DNA from: Flavobacteriales bacterium
GTDB taxonomy: Bacteria; Bacteroidota; Bacteroidia; Flavobacteriales_E; Vicingaceae
Length of the DNA: 64,000 nt
Direction of reading: 5' to 3'
Assembly: GCA_026196775.1 (NCBI GenBank)
Contig: JAPHUD010000002.1
Span: forward strand, 96,721 to 160,720
Position numbers and translations under genes: made by a program. Below are positions 27,484 to 35,875 of this stretch, piece after piece; the first letter of the stretch is position 1, and each line of letters begins with the position of its first letter. The notes under the pieces are model-generated. The model was not told the origin of the DNA and made no database searches. It saw only the letters and a program-made list of their open reading frames with translations.

Positions 27484-27513
27484 AAAGAGCCAAACAGTTT
27501 TGTTTGGCTCTTT
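27484..27513 (-). terminator. Terminator of ppiD
   Basis: 13-bp perfect stem AAAGAGCCAAACA / TGTTTGGCTCTTT with a GTTT loop; on the minus strand a U run follows. It starts 22 bases past the ppiD stop. Confidence 0.88.
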
Positions 27514-27535
27514 AAATATAGATAAGTTATATATC

Positions 27536-29620
27536 TTAATAAAATTTATACCTTAAATCAACTACACCATATTTGTCTTTTAAGGCTTCTAATGAACCAG
27601 AAGCTACAGAAGCATATCTACCGTTTAGTTGTTGCTTAATATTGGTATAATCTGCAGTTTCAGGAGCTGGAGTAACTTCTTCAACCAATATCATAAATAC
27701 TCCTGTACCGCCAATCACTGGTTTTTTAGAAAGTTCACCTTTATTAAGTGCTGCCGTTACACCAATTACTCTTGGTTCTTGACCAATTCCAGGAACTGAA
27801 TACGAAGCAAAATTTATGGCTGAATTTGTACTCAAAGGCACACCTATTTTTTCAGCTAATTTTTGCATATCCGTCTCTCCTTCCATTTCTTTGCTTATTT
27901 GCTCGCCTTTCTTCTTCTGTTTTGCAGCCATTTCCATTTCTACAGCAATTTGCTCCAATGGAGCTACACCATCTTCTTTAACCTCAGCTAAATGTGCAAC
28001 AACAAAAGTGTTATCAAATTGCATAGGCTCGCTAATGGCACCTTTATCGCTTTTATACGCCCATCTTACTAATTCTCTCGCACTACCAACACCTGCAATA
28101 GTCTTGTCACCAACTTTAATATCATTTGCTTCTAACTTTTTATACTTAGCATCTTCTTTAGACAATGTTGCTTCAAAAGCTTCTGAGGTATTATTTTCTG
28201 AATAAAATGTACTTACTTCAGCAAATATTTTATCGTAAGTTTCACTACTTGGAGCAATGTTTAATGCTACTTTAGCTAATTGAACTTTTCTTACTTTTTC
28301 GCCTTGATCTTGTATCTCAATTAAGTGAAATCCAAACTGAGACTCAACAATTACTAAGTCTCCTTTGTTACCATTAAATGAAGCATCTGCAAAAGGTTTT
28401 ACCATTCTATCTTCAGTAAACCAACCTAAGTCACCACCTTCAACCGCAGAACCAACATCATCAGAATGTTCTTTAGCAATAGCAGCAAAATCACCACCTT
28501 TTTTAATTACTGTTTTTAATGAATCTAACTTTTTGTATCCTGTAGAATCTCCTGGTTGAGTTGCATTAACCAAAATATGTCTTGCTTTTACAGAGTCAGG
28601 CATCATCTTGGTATCAGAAATTTTAACAACTGCAAATGTGTTATTTTCTTCGTATGGACCAAACATTTCTCCTACTTCAGCAAAAAAGAAAGAAGAATCT
28701 ATATTATAAGGAAAATCGTTTTGATTGAAATACCTTTCGCTTAAAGGCAAGTCTGAATTAAATACAACAAAAGCAGAGTCACTTTCGGCAGTTTTAAAAT
28801 CTTTTGCAATATCTTTAAGCTGTGCCATTATAGCTTCTCTATCTTCTTCAGAAGGCTCTACAACAAACTTTACAAACTCTAAAGAACGAGATGATTCTTG
28901 TTTAAACTCATGCTTATGTTCTTCGTAATAAGCTTTTATTTCAGCATCCGTAACTGTTACCGAACTATCAGGAATTGCATTAAACCTTTTTACTACATAC
29001 TTAATTGCTCTCTTTTCATTTTCTTCTTTGTAAGCATTTTTAATCATTACAGTTGTAGCAAACATCCCTTTAGTAATAAGTGTATTATACTTTGAAGACA
29101 TTCTTTCCTGAATTAATCCATCTTCAAACATTAACCACTGATTTTTTCTATCAGCAGGCATGTTGTCTAGCCCTTTTAAAAAGTTAATTACCTGATTAGG
29201 ATCAAAAACATTAGTTTCCGGATTAGTAAACGATTGTTTAATTTGAGGATGAGGATTTGGTCCTGTAATCATATCATCCAATTCTCTTGGACTAACATCT
29301 AAACCAAGAATTTGATATTGTTTTACCAACAATTCTTCACGAATAATATCATTCCACACTTGTTCTTTGATAGATTCTCTAACTTGAGCATCTGCTGGAC
29401 CATTATTCATTTCATATTGAGCGATAAACTCATTTAGTTTTCTATCAAAATCTCTAGCTGAAATTTCAACATCACCTATTTCTCCAACATTTGTGTTGCT
29501 AGAGCTAAAAAAAGATTGCCCTGACTGAAGCATATCTCCTAAAATAAACGCCATCATAGCTACTCCAATAATGATTAAAAGTAGTGACGACTTTTCTCTG
29601 ATTTTTCCTATTACTGCCAT
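27536..29620 (-). CDS. ppiD: PpiD/SurA-like peptidyl-prolyl isomerase (inner-membrane anchored)
   Basis: 694 residues. One N-terminal membrane helix (about 12-30: LLLIIIGVAMMAFILGDML) without cleavage, then a SurA_N-like helical region (EISARDFDRKLNEFI, EQVWNDIIREELLVKQY). A parvulin domain occupies about 340-440, with KARHILVNA, GGDFAAIAKEHSDD, GGDLGWFTEDRMVKPF and FGFHLIEIQD. A second, degenerate parvulin-like stretch follows. PpiD helps proteins emerging from the Sec translocon to fold. Monocistronic; on the minus strand TATATTCG (29655-29648) is a possible -7 element. Confidence 0.9.
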   Translation of the reverse strand: MAVIGKIREKSSLLLIIIGVAMMAFILGDMLQSGQSFFSSSNTNVGEIGDVEISARDFDRKLNEFIAQYEMNNGPADAQVRESIKEQVWNDIIREELLVKQYQILGLDVSPRELDDMITGPNPHPQIKQSFTNPETNVFDPNQVINFLKGLDNMPADRKNQWLMFEDGLIQERMSSKYNTLITKGMFATTVMIKNAYKEENEKRAIKYVVKRFNAIPDSSVTVTDAEIKAYYEEHKHEFKQESSRSLEFVKFVVEPSEEDREAIMAQLKDIAKDFKTAESDSAFVVFNSDLPLSERYFNQNDFPYNIDSSFFFAEVGEMFGPYEENNTFAVVKISDTKMMPDSVKARHILVNATQPGDSTGYKKLDSLKTVIKKGGDFAAIAKEHSDDVGSAVEGGDLGWFTEDRMVKPFADASFNGNKGDLVIVESQFGFHLIEIQDQGEKVRKVQLAKVALNIAPSSETYDKIFAEVSTFYSENNTSEAFEATLSKEDAKYKKLEANDIKVGDKTIAGVGSARELVRWAYKSDKGAISEPMQFDNTFVVAHLAEVKEDGVAPLEQIAVEMEMAAKQKKKGEQISKEMEGETDMQKLAEKIGVPLSTNSAINFASYSVPGIGQEPRVIGVTAALNKGELSKKPVIGGTGVFMILVEEVTPAPETADYTNIKQQLNGRYASVASGSLEALKDKYGVVDLRYKFY

Positions 29621-29835
29621 ATTAATTTTTTAAGTTTTTTCGGGTTGCGAATATACGATAGTATTATGATATAAAAAAGTGTTTTTTTATGCTATTATTT
29701 TATCATTTTTAATAAAGTTCTGCCATAAAGACTTTATTCCTTAAAATATTATCTCTTCTAGAATGATGTATCAAAATCTTTCGTACCTTTGGACGCTATT
29801 AAAAACACCTCTAAGCAAGGTTAAAAATATAAATA

Positions 29836-30042
29836 ATGAATTCAATATTAGCATTTTTAGGTACACAAGAAATAATAATTATTGCCATAGTTGTGGTACT
29901 TTTATTTGGTGCAAAAAAAATTCCTCAATTGATGAGAGGTGTAGGTTCCGGTATTAAAGAATTTAAAGACGGCATGAAAGAGGGTGAAAAAGATTCTCAA
30001 GAAAAAACCGATAAAAAAGAAATAAATTCTTCTGATAACTAA
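29836..30042 (+). CDS. tatA: Twin-arginine translocase subunit TatA
   Basis: 68 residues: one membrane helix (about 11-25, [21 protein letters not shown]), the FGxKK-P hinge, and an amphipathic helix ([18 protein letters not shown]) with a charged tail. The family pattern is complete. A TACCTTTG box at 29784-29791 lies 45 bases upstream. No tatC is adjacent. It precedes gatA by 50 bases and may share its transcript. Confidence 0.94.
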   Translation: MNSILAFLGTQEIIIIAIVVVLLFGAKKIPQLMRGVGSGIKEFKDGMKEGEKDSQEKTDKKEINSSDN

Positions 30043-30092
30043 AAATCTATCTCAACAATAATTTTAAGAGATAGTGTCCGAAAAAGACTACT

Positions 30093-31523
30093 ATGGAGAA
30101 AATTTATTCCTCTTTTGAGGCAATTCAACAAGATTTAAAAACTCAACAAACTACTTGCCAGCTAATTGTAAAAGCTTATCTTCATCGTATTGATGAAAAT
30201 AAACACCTAAATGCTTTTTTAGAAATTTTTGCTGACGAAGCTATGCAAAAAGCCCAAGAAATTGATGCTAAAATAGCTCAAAATAATGCTGGCAAACTAG
30301 CAGGAATGGTTATCGCTATTAAGGATAACATTTGCTACAAAGACCATAAAGTTTCTGCTTCGTCAAAAATATTAGGCAACTTTGAATCACTTTTTAGTGC
30401 TACTGTTGTAGAAAGATTATTAGCTGAAGATGCCATTATTATTGGAAGAACGAATTGCGATGAGTTTGCCATGGGTAGCTCAAACGAAAATTCTGCTTTT
30501 GGCAATGTGCTTAACCCTATAGATAATTCAAAAGTTCCCGGAGGTTCATCAGGAGGTTCTGCTGTAGCTGTAAAAGCCAATTTATGTTTAGTAGCCTTAG
30601 GCTCTGATACAGGCGGTTCTATTCGCCAACCAGCTTCTTTTTGTGATATTGTAGGATTAAAACCTACTTATGGAAGAGTCTCCAGAAATGGGTTAATAGC
30701 ATATGCTTCTTCTTTCGATCAAATTGGTCCTTTCACCAACAATATTGCAGATGCAGCTTTGGTAATGGAAGTAATGTCGGGAGCAGACAAAATGGATAGT
30801 ACTTGCTCTGCACAAGAGGTACCTCAATACTCTAATCATCTTAACGATAAAAAAACATATAAAATAACTTATTTCAACAGCTGTATAGAAAACGATGGTT
30901 TAGATGCTGAAATTAAAGCCAAATTTATGACTTTTGTTGAAGAGCTAAAAACTGCTGGACATACTGTTGAAGCTACAGATTTTCCTTATTTGGATTATTT
31001 AGTTCCTACTTATTATGTTTTAACTACTGCCGAAGCTTCATCTAACTTAGCACGATATGATGGTGTTCATTTTGGATACAGAAGTCCTAATGCAGTTGAC
31101 TTAGAATCTACTTACTTAAAATCTCGCTCAGAAGGTTTTGGTGAAGAAGTAAAAAGAAGAATAATGCTAGGAACGTATGTGTTAAGTTCAGGTTTTTATG
31201 ATGCTTATTACACCAAAGCCCAAAAAGTAAGAAGAATATTAAAAACCAAAACTGAAGAGATTTTGTCTGATTATGATTTTATTCTTTCACCAACTTCACC
31301 ACATACTCCATTCGATTTAGGCAAACAAGTTGACGACCCTATAAAAATGTATTTAGAAGATATTTATACTGTTCACGCCAACTTAACCAGCTTACCATCA
31401 ATATCATTACCCTTAAACAAACACACAAACGGTTTACCTTACGGCTTCCAACTTACAACTAAAAGTTTTAACGAAACAGCATTATTAGCTTTTTCACACC
31501 AACTGTTACAAAACAAAAATTAA
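30093..31523 (+). CDS. gatA: Asp-tRNA(Asn)/Glu-tRNA(Gln) amidotransferase subunit A
   Basis: 476 residues of the amidase-signature family. The Ser-cisSer-Lys triad is visible: Lys in VIAIKDNICY (about 73), GGSSGGSAVAV (about 152) and GSDTGGSIRQPASFC (about 170). GRTNCDEFAMGSSNENSAFG is the GatA-specific block. It hydrolyses glutamine to supply ammonia for transamidation of mischarged tRNA. gatB and gatC are not in this window, as is common when the subunits are scattered. Confidence 0.95.
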   Translation: MEKIYSSFEAIQQDLKTQQTTCQLIVKAYLHRIDENKHLNAFLEIFADEAMQKAQEIDAKIAQNNAGKLAGMVIAIKDNICYKDHKVSASSKILGNFESLFSATVVERLLAEDAIIIGRTNCDEFAMGSSNENSAFGNVLNPIDNSKVPGGSSGGSAVAVKANLCLVALGSDTGGSIRQPASFCDIVGLKPTYGRVSRNGLIAYASSFDQIGPFTNNIADAALVMEVMSGADKMDSTCSAQEVPQYSNHLNDKKTYKITYFNSCIENDGLDAEIKAKFMTFVEELKTAGHTVEATDFPYLDYLVPTYYVLTTAEASSNLARYDGVHFGYRSPNAVDLESTYLKSRSEGFGEEVKRRIMLGTYVLSSGFYDAYYTKAQKVRRILKTKTEEILSDYDFILSPTSPHTPFDLGKQVDDPIKMYLEDIYTVHANLTSLPSISLPLNKHTNGLPYGFQLTTKSFNETALLAFSHQLLQNKN

Positions 31524-31587
31524 TTTTTTTCGTTCATTACCAACACGAGTTTGTTTCGAATAAAAATACCTATATTATTAAAGACAC

Positions 31588-33096
31588 ATGAAATACTTTT
31601 TATACATATCCACTTTTTTATTATTTATTTCTTCGGCTATAGCTCAAGATAAAACAAATAAAAATAAAGAAGAAGAAAATACTTTTGAAATCTTACCTGA
31701 TGACCCTGTGTTACTAAAAATTGACAGCATGATGATGTCAGGATATTTTGAAAGCTTAGGATTTAACGACAATGTTCATAAAGTTAAAAACTATAATCCA
31801 GACTCCGTTCCTGTTTTCGATAGCATTATTTATGTAACAAGATTCAACAAACTTAATGCAAACTCTCCCTTCTCTTTAGTTTACAATGATATTGTAAAAG
31901 CTTACGTAAATTTATACGCCAAACGAAGAAAAAAAACTACGGGCAGAATGTTAGGACTTGCCCCTGTTTATTTTCCGATTTTTGAAGAACATTTAGATAA
32001 ATACAATTTACCATTAGAATTAAAATACCTTCCTGTTGTTGAGTCTGCTCTTAATCCTAAAGCAAAATCTCGAGTTGGAGCAACAGGCTTATGGCAATTT
32101 ATGTACGCTACCGGAAAAATGTTCGATTTAGATGTAACCTCTTATTATGATGAAAGAAGCGATGTGTATAAATCTACTGATGCTGCTTGCCGATATTTAA
32201 AACATCTACACGATATGTATCACGATTGGGATTTAGTATTAGCTGCTTATAATTCCGGACCGGGAAATGTAAACAAAGCTATAAGAAGATCGGGGGGTAA
32301 AAGAACTTATTGGGAAATTCGACCTTTTTTACCAAGAGAAACTCAAGGCTACGTTCCTGCTTTTATAGCGGTAAATTATGTAATGAATTATGCTGCTGAG
32401 CACAATATTTATCCAATTGAACCAGATATTTCTTGTATGAAAGTAGATACTGTAAATGTAAAACAACATCTTTCTTTCGAGCAGCTTTCTACTTTTTTAG
32501 AATTGCCTGTTGAATATATTGCTTATTTAAACCCTTCATACAAACAAAACTTTATTCCCAACACTAAAGGTGCAAATACACTTTGCTTACCTGCTGATAA
32601 AATAGGAGCTTTTTTAATGAACGAAAAAACCATTTATGCACTAAAAACGAAACAAGATATTAAAGACAGTATTGCTGCCGCACAAAACACAAATACAGAA
32701 GTTGCTGAAAAAAGAAGTGGCAATGAAGTTATTTATACGGTTAGAAGTGGTGATTTTTTGGGCAAAATTGCTTCTAAATATCACTGCAGAGTCAGTCAAA
32801 TAAAAGAGTGGAACAACTTATACAGCGACAGGTTAAATGTTGGTCAAAAACTCAAACTTTATCCTAAAGCAAGTTATGCTGCCCAAAATAAAAGCAAACA
32901 AAAAATTCAACAAGAAAAACTACACAGTTACGATGGCAAATATGAATATTACACCGTAAAAGAAGGAGATAATTTGTGGGATATTGCCAACAGATATGAT
33001 GATGTTACCCTAGAACAAATTCAAGAATTAAACAAAGATATAGACCACAGCAATCTAAAACTAGGTACTAAAATTAGAATCAGAAAAGTAGGATAA
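31588..33096 (+). CDS. mltD: MltD-like lytic transglycosylase with LysM repeats
   Basis: 502 residues, signal peptide to SAIAQ. The SLT domain spans about 125-270: ELKYLPVVESALNPKAKS with the catalytic Glu, GATGLWQFM, and LVLAAYNSGPGNV. LysM repeats are at about 382-430 (YTVRSGDFLGKIASKYHC) and 452-500 (YTVKEGDNLWDIANRYDD); a weaker LysM-like stretch is near 295-335. It cleaves peptidoglycan to 1,6-anhydro ends. Followed after 12 bases by the DUF4837 lipoprotein, likely co-transcribed. Confidence 0.94.
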   Translation: MKYFLYISTFLLFISSAIAQDKTNKNKEEENTFEILPDDPVLLKIDSMMMSGYFESLGFNDNVHKVKNYNPDSVPVFDSIIYVTRFNKLNANSPFSLVYNDIVKAYVNLYAKRRKKTTGRMLGLAPVYFPIFEEHLDKYNLPLELKYLPVVESALNPKAKSRVGATGLWQFMYATGKMFDLDVTSYYDERSDVYKSTDAACRYLKHLHDMYHDWDLVLAAYNSGPGNVNKAIRRSGGKRTYWEIRPFLPRETQGYVPAFIAVNYVMNYAAEHNIYPIEPDISCMKVDTVNVKQHLSFEQLSTFLELPVEYIAYLNPSYKQNFIPNTKGANTLCLPADKIGAFLMNEKTIYALKTKQDIKDSIAAAQNTNTEVAEKRSGNEVIYTVRSGDFLGKIASKYHCRVSQIKEWNNLYSDRLNVGQKLKLYPKASYAAQNKSKQKIQQEKLHSYDGKYEYYTVKEGDNLWDIANRYDDVTLEQIQELNKDIDHSNLKLGTKIRIRKVG

Positions 33097-33108
33097 AAGC
33101 TAAAAACC

Positions 33109-34104
33109 ATGATAAACAACAAATTTTTATTATTTTTCTTAGTTTCTTTTTCAACCTTATTTTATGCTTGTGATGAAACCAACGAGCGCATCTTGCCTAG
33201 TATGTCAGGAAAATCAGGCGAACTTTTAGTGGTAATAGATACAGGCTATTGGAGTAATCAATCTGGAGAAGCTATCAGACAAACGTTTATGCAAACACAA
33301 GTTGGCTTACCTCAACAAGAAGCTATTTTTGACATTATTCATGTACCCCACAGGTCTTTTGCCAGAATTTTACAAACCAACAGAAACATTATAATGGTAG
33401 AAATAAATGCTCAGGAAAAACCAGCTATTTCTATAAAAGAAAATGTTTGGTCGGAAGGGCAATTGGTTGCCACCATAGTAGCAAAAAACGATAAAAATGC
33501 TGCCGAAATAATTGAGAAAAACTCCCAAAACCTGTTAGATTACTTTAATGAAAAAGAAACGCAACGACTTCAGAAAAAATACAAAGTCAATAAAAATAGC
33601 AAACTGGCTAAGGAATTAGAAGAAAAATTAAAGCTCTCTATGCACATAGATGATTTGTTTTACATAGCAAAAGAAGACACCAACTTTATTTGGCTCAGAA
33701 AAGAGTATTCTATGGGCGAGCATCCTATTAGTCAGGGATTTATTATTTATACGTATCCTTACGATAATGACAGTATTTTTAATGTACATCAGCTTACTGC
33801 AAAAAGAAATGCCATTACCAAAAAATACATTCCGGGAGGTGCCGAAGGTTCTTATATGACTACTTATGAAGAATACATCCCTAAGGAAAGAGAAATTAAC
33901 CTTAAAGGAAATTATGCCAAAGAATTACGAGGTTTATGGCATGTTCAGGGTGATTTTATGGGCGGTCCATTTGTAAGCTACTCTATGGTGGATGAACACA
34001 GAAACCGAGTAATTACTATTGATGGTTATGTTTACGCTCCTAAATTTGATAAAAGAGAATACCTTAGAGAACTACAAGCGTTAGCGTTGACAGTGAGTTT
34101 TTAA
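33109..34104 (+). CDS. DUF4837 family lipoprotein
   Basis: 331 residues, lipobox FYACDETN. LPSMSGKSGELLVVID at the mature N-terminus and RGLWHVQGDFMGGPFVSY near the end are hallmark blocks of DUF4837, a Bacteroidota family of unknown function. Near the middle a coiled region (KETQRLQKKYKVNKNSKLAK) precedes a second beta domain. It follows the MltD-like gene directly, which suggests an envelope role. Confidence 0.88.
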   Translation: MINNKFLLFFLVSFSTLFYACDETNERILPSMSGKSGELLVVIDTGYWSNQSGEAIRQTFMQTQVGLPQQEAIFDIIHVPHRSFARILQTNRNIIMVEINAQEKPAISIKENVWSEGQLVATIVAKNDKNAAEIIEKNSQNLLDYFNEKETQRLQKKYKVNKNSKLAKELEEKLKLSMHIDDLFYIAKEDTNFIWLRKEYSMGEHPISQGFIIYTYPYDNDSIFNVHQLTAKRNAITKKYIPGGAEGSYMTTYEEYIPKEREINLKGNYAKELRGLWHVQGDFMGGPFVSYSMVDEHRNRVITIDGYVYAPKFDKREYLRELQALALTVSF

Positions 34105-34189
34105 TTTCTATCAAAAAGTTCTCCCAACCTATGACAATAATCACACGCAATCATTTTTTTGTGTGTAATTTTGTATCAAAATAGTTACC

Positions 34190-34699
34190 ATGAAAACAAA
34201 AAAAGCAATTGAAACTTACACCATGATGACCGAAATTGTGTTGCCGAATGATACCAACACCTTGGGAAATTTAATGGGAGGAAGGTTACTACATTTAATG
34301 GATATTTGCTCAGCAATAGCAGCTCATCGTTGCAGCAACAGAGTAGTAGTAACTGCATCAGTAAATAATGTTTCTTTTGCTCACCCTATTAAATTAGGCG
34401 ATATTGTAACGTTAGAAGCCAAAGTTTCCAGAACATTTAACTCTTCTATGGAAGTATATATTGATGTTTTTGTGGAAGACCACCGAACAGGTAAGAAAAA
34501 ACACTGTAACAATGCTATTTATACTTTTGTAGCTGTTGATCAATTAGGAAACCCTATTAGTGTTCCAGAACTTATTCCAGAAACAGAAGAAGAAAAAGAG
34601 CGTTATGAAAGTGCTTTAAGAAGAAGGCAACTTAGTCTTATACTTGCCGGTAAAATGAAGCCTTCAGAAGCTACTGAGCTAAAAAAACTGTTCGAATAA
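34190..34699 (+). CDS. Acyl-CoA thioesterase, hotdog fold (YciA/BACH type)
   Basis: 169 residues. NTLGNLMGGRLLHLMDICSA contains the GG-x-LL-x-x-MD catalytic block (Asp), followed by VVTASVNNVSFAHPIKLGDIV and the second hotdog strand set. A C-terminal helical tail (EEEKERYESALRRRQ) is usual in this group. It hydrolyses acyl-CoA thioesters. A TAATTTTG box at 34166-34173 is 16 bases upstream of the ATG. Confidence 0.92.
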   Translation: MKTKKAIETYTMMTEIVLPNDTNTLGNLMGGRLLHLMDICSAIAAHRCSNRVVVTASVNNVSFAHPIKLGDIVTLEAKVSRTFNSSMEVYIDVFVEDHRTGKKKHCNNAIYTFVAVDQLGNPISVPELIPETEEEKERYESALRRRQLSLILAGKMKPSEATELKKLFE

Positions 34700-34721
34700 T
34701 CATTAAAATTTCTAAAAAAAC

Positions 34722-34751
34722 ACAATATATTAAATATTGTTAGTAATTTTG
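34722..34751 (+). promoter_or_regulatory. Candidate ArsR operator overlapping the promoter
   Basis: Imperfect palindrome ACAATATATTAAATATTGT (34722-34740, arms ACAATAT/ATATTGT) directly upstream of a TAATTTTG -7 box (34744-34751), about 30 bases before arsR. The position would let the regulator block RNA polymerase. Binding by the adjacent ArsR protein is inference. Confidence 0.5.
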
Positions 34752-34781
34752 TATATAAATATCTATATATGTTAATACGAT

Positions 34782-35069
34782 ATGACTAATGAACTTACAA
34801 AATTAATCCAAGCATCCGAAATGCTAAAAGCCATTGCTCACCCAATTAGGTTGGCAATAGTACAGCTTTTAGAAAACGACAAAAGAATGTCTGTAACTGC
34901 AATACATGAAACATTGAATATAGAACAAGCTGTAGCTTCCCATCACTTAAGTATCTTAAAAAACAAAGGTGTATTAAGTGTTGATAGAGAAGGAAAACAT
35001 TGTTTTTATTTTCTTAAACATCAGCGTTTGGCGGAAATAGTAGTATGCGTAAATAAATGTCAAGAATAA
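34782..35069 (+). CDS. ArsR-family winged-helix repressor
   Basis: 95 residues: KAIAHPIRLAIVQLLE, then the recognition helix ASHHLSILKNKGVLSVDREGKH. Cysteines at about 74, 89 and 93 (CVNKC close to the C-terminus) could sense thiols or metals; the classical ELCVCDL metal box is absent. With a sulfite exporter and a persulfide dioxygenase directly downstream (the stop is immediately followed by the next ATG) it probably senses sulfide or persulfide, like SqrR/BigR, though the Cys spacing differs. Confidence 0.88.
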   Translation: MTNELTKLIQASEMLKAIAHPIRLAIVQLLENDKRMSVTAIHETLNIEQAVASHHLSILKNKGVLSVDREGKHCFYFLKHQRLAEIVVCVNKCQE

Positions 35070-35867
35070 ATGGAAATTATAGGTTATATAGCTGCTATTT
35101 TTGTTGGAATTACTTTAGGACTTGTTGGTTCAGGTGGTTTTTTAGCATTACCCATTTTAGTGTATTTATTTTATATTACCGACCCTGAAATAGCAACTGC
35201 TTACTCCTTATTTTTGGTAGGTGTGGTTAGTATAGTTGGTGTATTTTTAAAAAATAAGCAGGGGTTTGTAAGCTATAAAACTGCTATCTATTTTGGAATA
35301 CCAACTGTTATTGCCATTTTTCTTACCAGAAAATTTTTAATGCCTGCCATTCCGGAAGCTATCTTTTCATTTAATGGATTTGTAATTACTAAAAGATTAA
35401 TAGTGATGTCTCTTTTAGCCACAACCATGATGATTGCTTCCTACTTTATGATTGATAGAAAAAAAGCAGAAAGTGAATTACCCTTGAGCAAAAAAAATAA
35501 AACCATGAACTTTTTAGGAGGAATGGTAATTGGTAGCTTATCGGGAATAGTGGGAATTGGTGGTGGTTTTATTATTGTTCCTGCCCTACTTAAAATAGGT
35601 AACTTATCCATGAAAATGGCAGTCGGAACTTCTTTATTAATTGTTGCATTAAATTCTGCATTTGGATTTTTAGGAAGTGTTTCTCACTTTGTAATTGATT
35701 GGAAATTGCTACTTTTATTTTCTATATTTTCAGTATCGGGAATGCTTATAGGTAACTTAATTTCCAAAAAAGTAGATGGCAAACATTTGAAAGTGAGTTT
35801 TGGATGGTTTGTATTATTTGCAGGAGCCATTATTATGATAAATGAATTATTTTTTACTAATTTTTAA
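35070..35867 (+). CDS. TauE/SafE family sulfite/sulfur-anion exporter
   Basis: 265 residues with about eight membrane helices arranged as two repeats: GITLGLVGSGGFLALPILVY near residue 10 and GSLSGIVGIGGGFIIVPALL near 155 are the paired G-rich family signatures. It starts immediately after the arsR stop. The family exports sulfite, sulfoacetate or thiosulfate; with the neighbouring persulfide dioxygenase, sulfite export is the natural reading. Confidence 0.9.
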   Translation: MEIIGYIAAIFVGITLGLVGSGGFLALPILVYLFYITDPEIATAYSLFLVGVVSIVGVFLKNKQGFVSYKTAIYFGIPTVIAIFLTRKFLMPAIPEAIFSFNGFVITKRLIVMSLLATTMMIASYFMIDRKKAESELPLSKKNKTMNFLGGMVIGSLSGIVGIGGGFIIVPALLKIGNLSMKMAVGTSLLIVALNSAFGFLGSVSHFVIDWKLLLLFSIFSVSGMLIGNLISKKVDGKHLKVSFGWFVLFAGAIIMINELFFTNF

Positions 35868-35875
35868 AACTATAT

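Noticed and set aside
27816..28205. 129-codon plus-strand ORF opposite ppiD
   Set aside because: Lies fully inside the well-supported ppiD gene, has a composition typical of an antisense shadow, and no promoter or signal.
34143..34165. CACAC...GTGTG inverted repeat before the thioesterase gene
   Set aside because: Arms are short and the loop is long; likely chance in a simple-sequence stretch.
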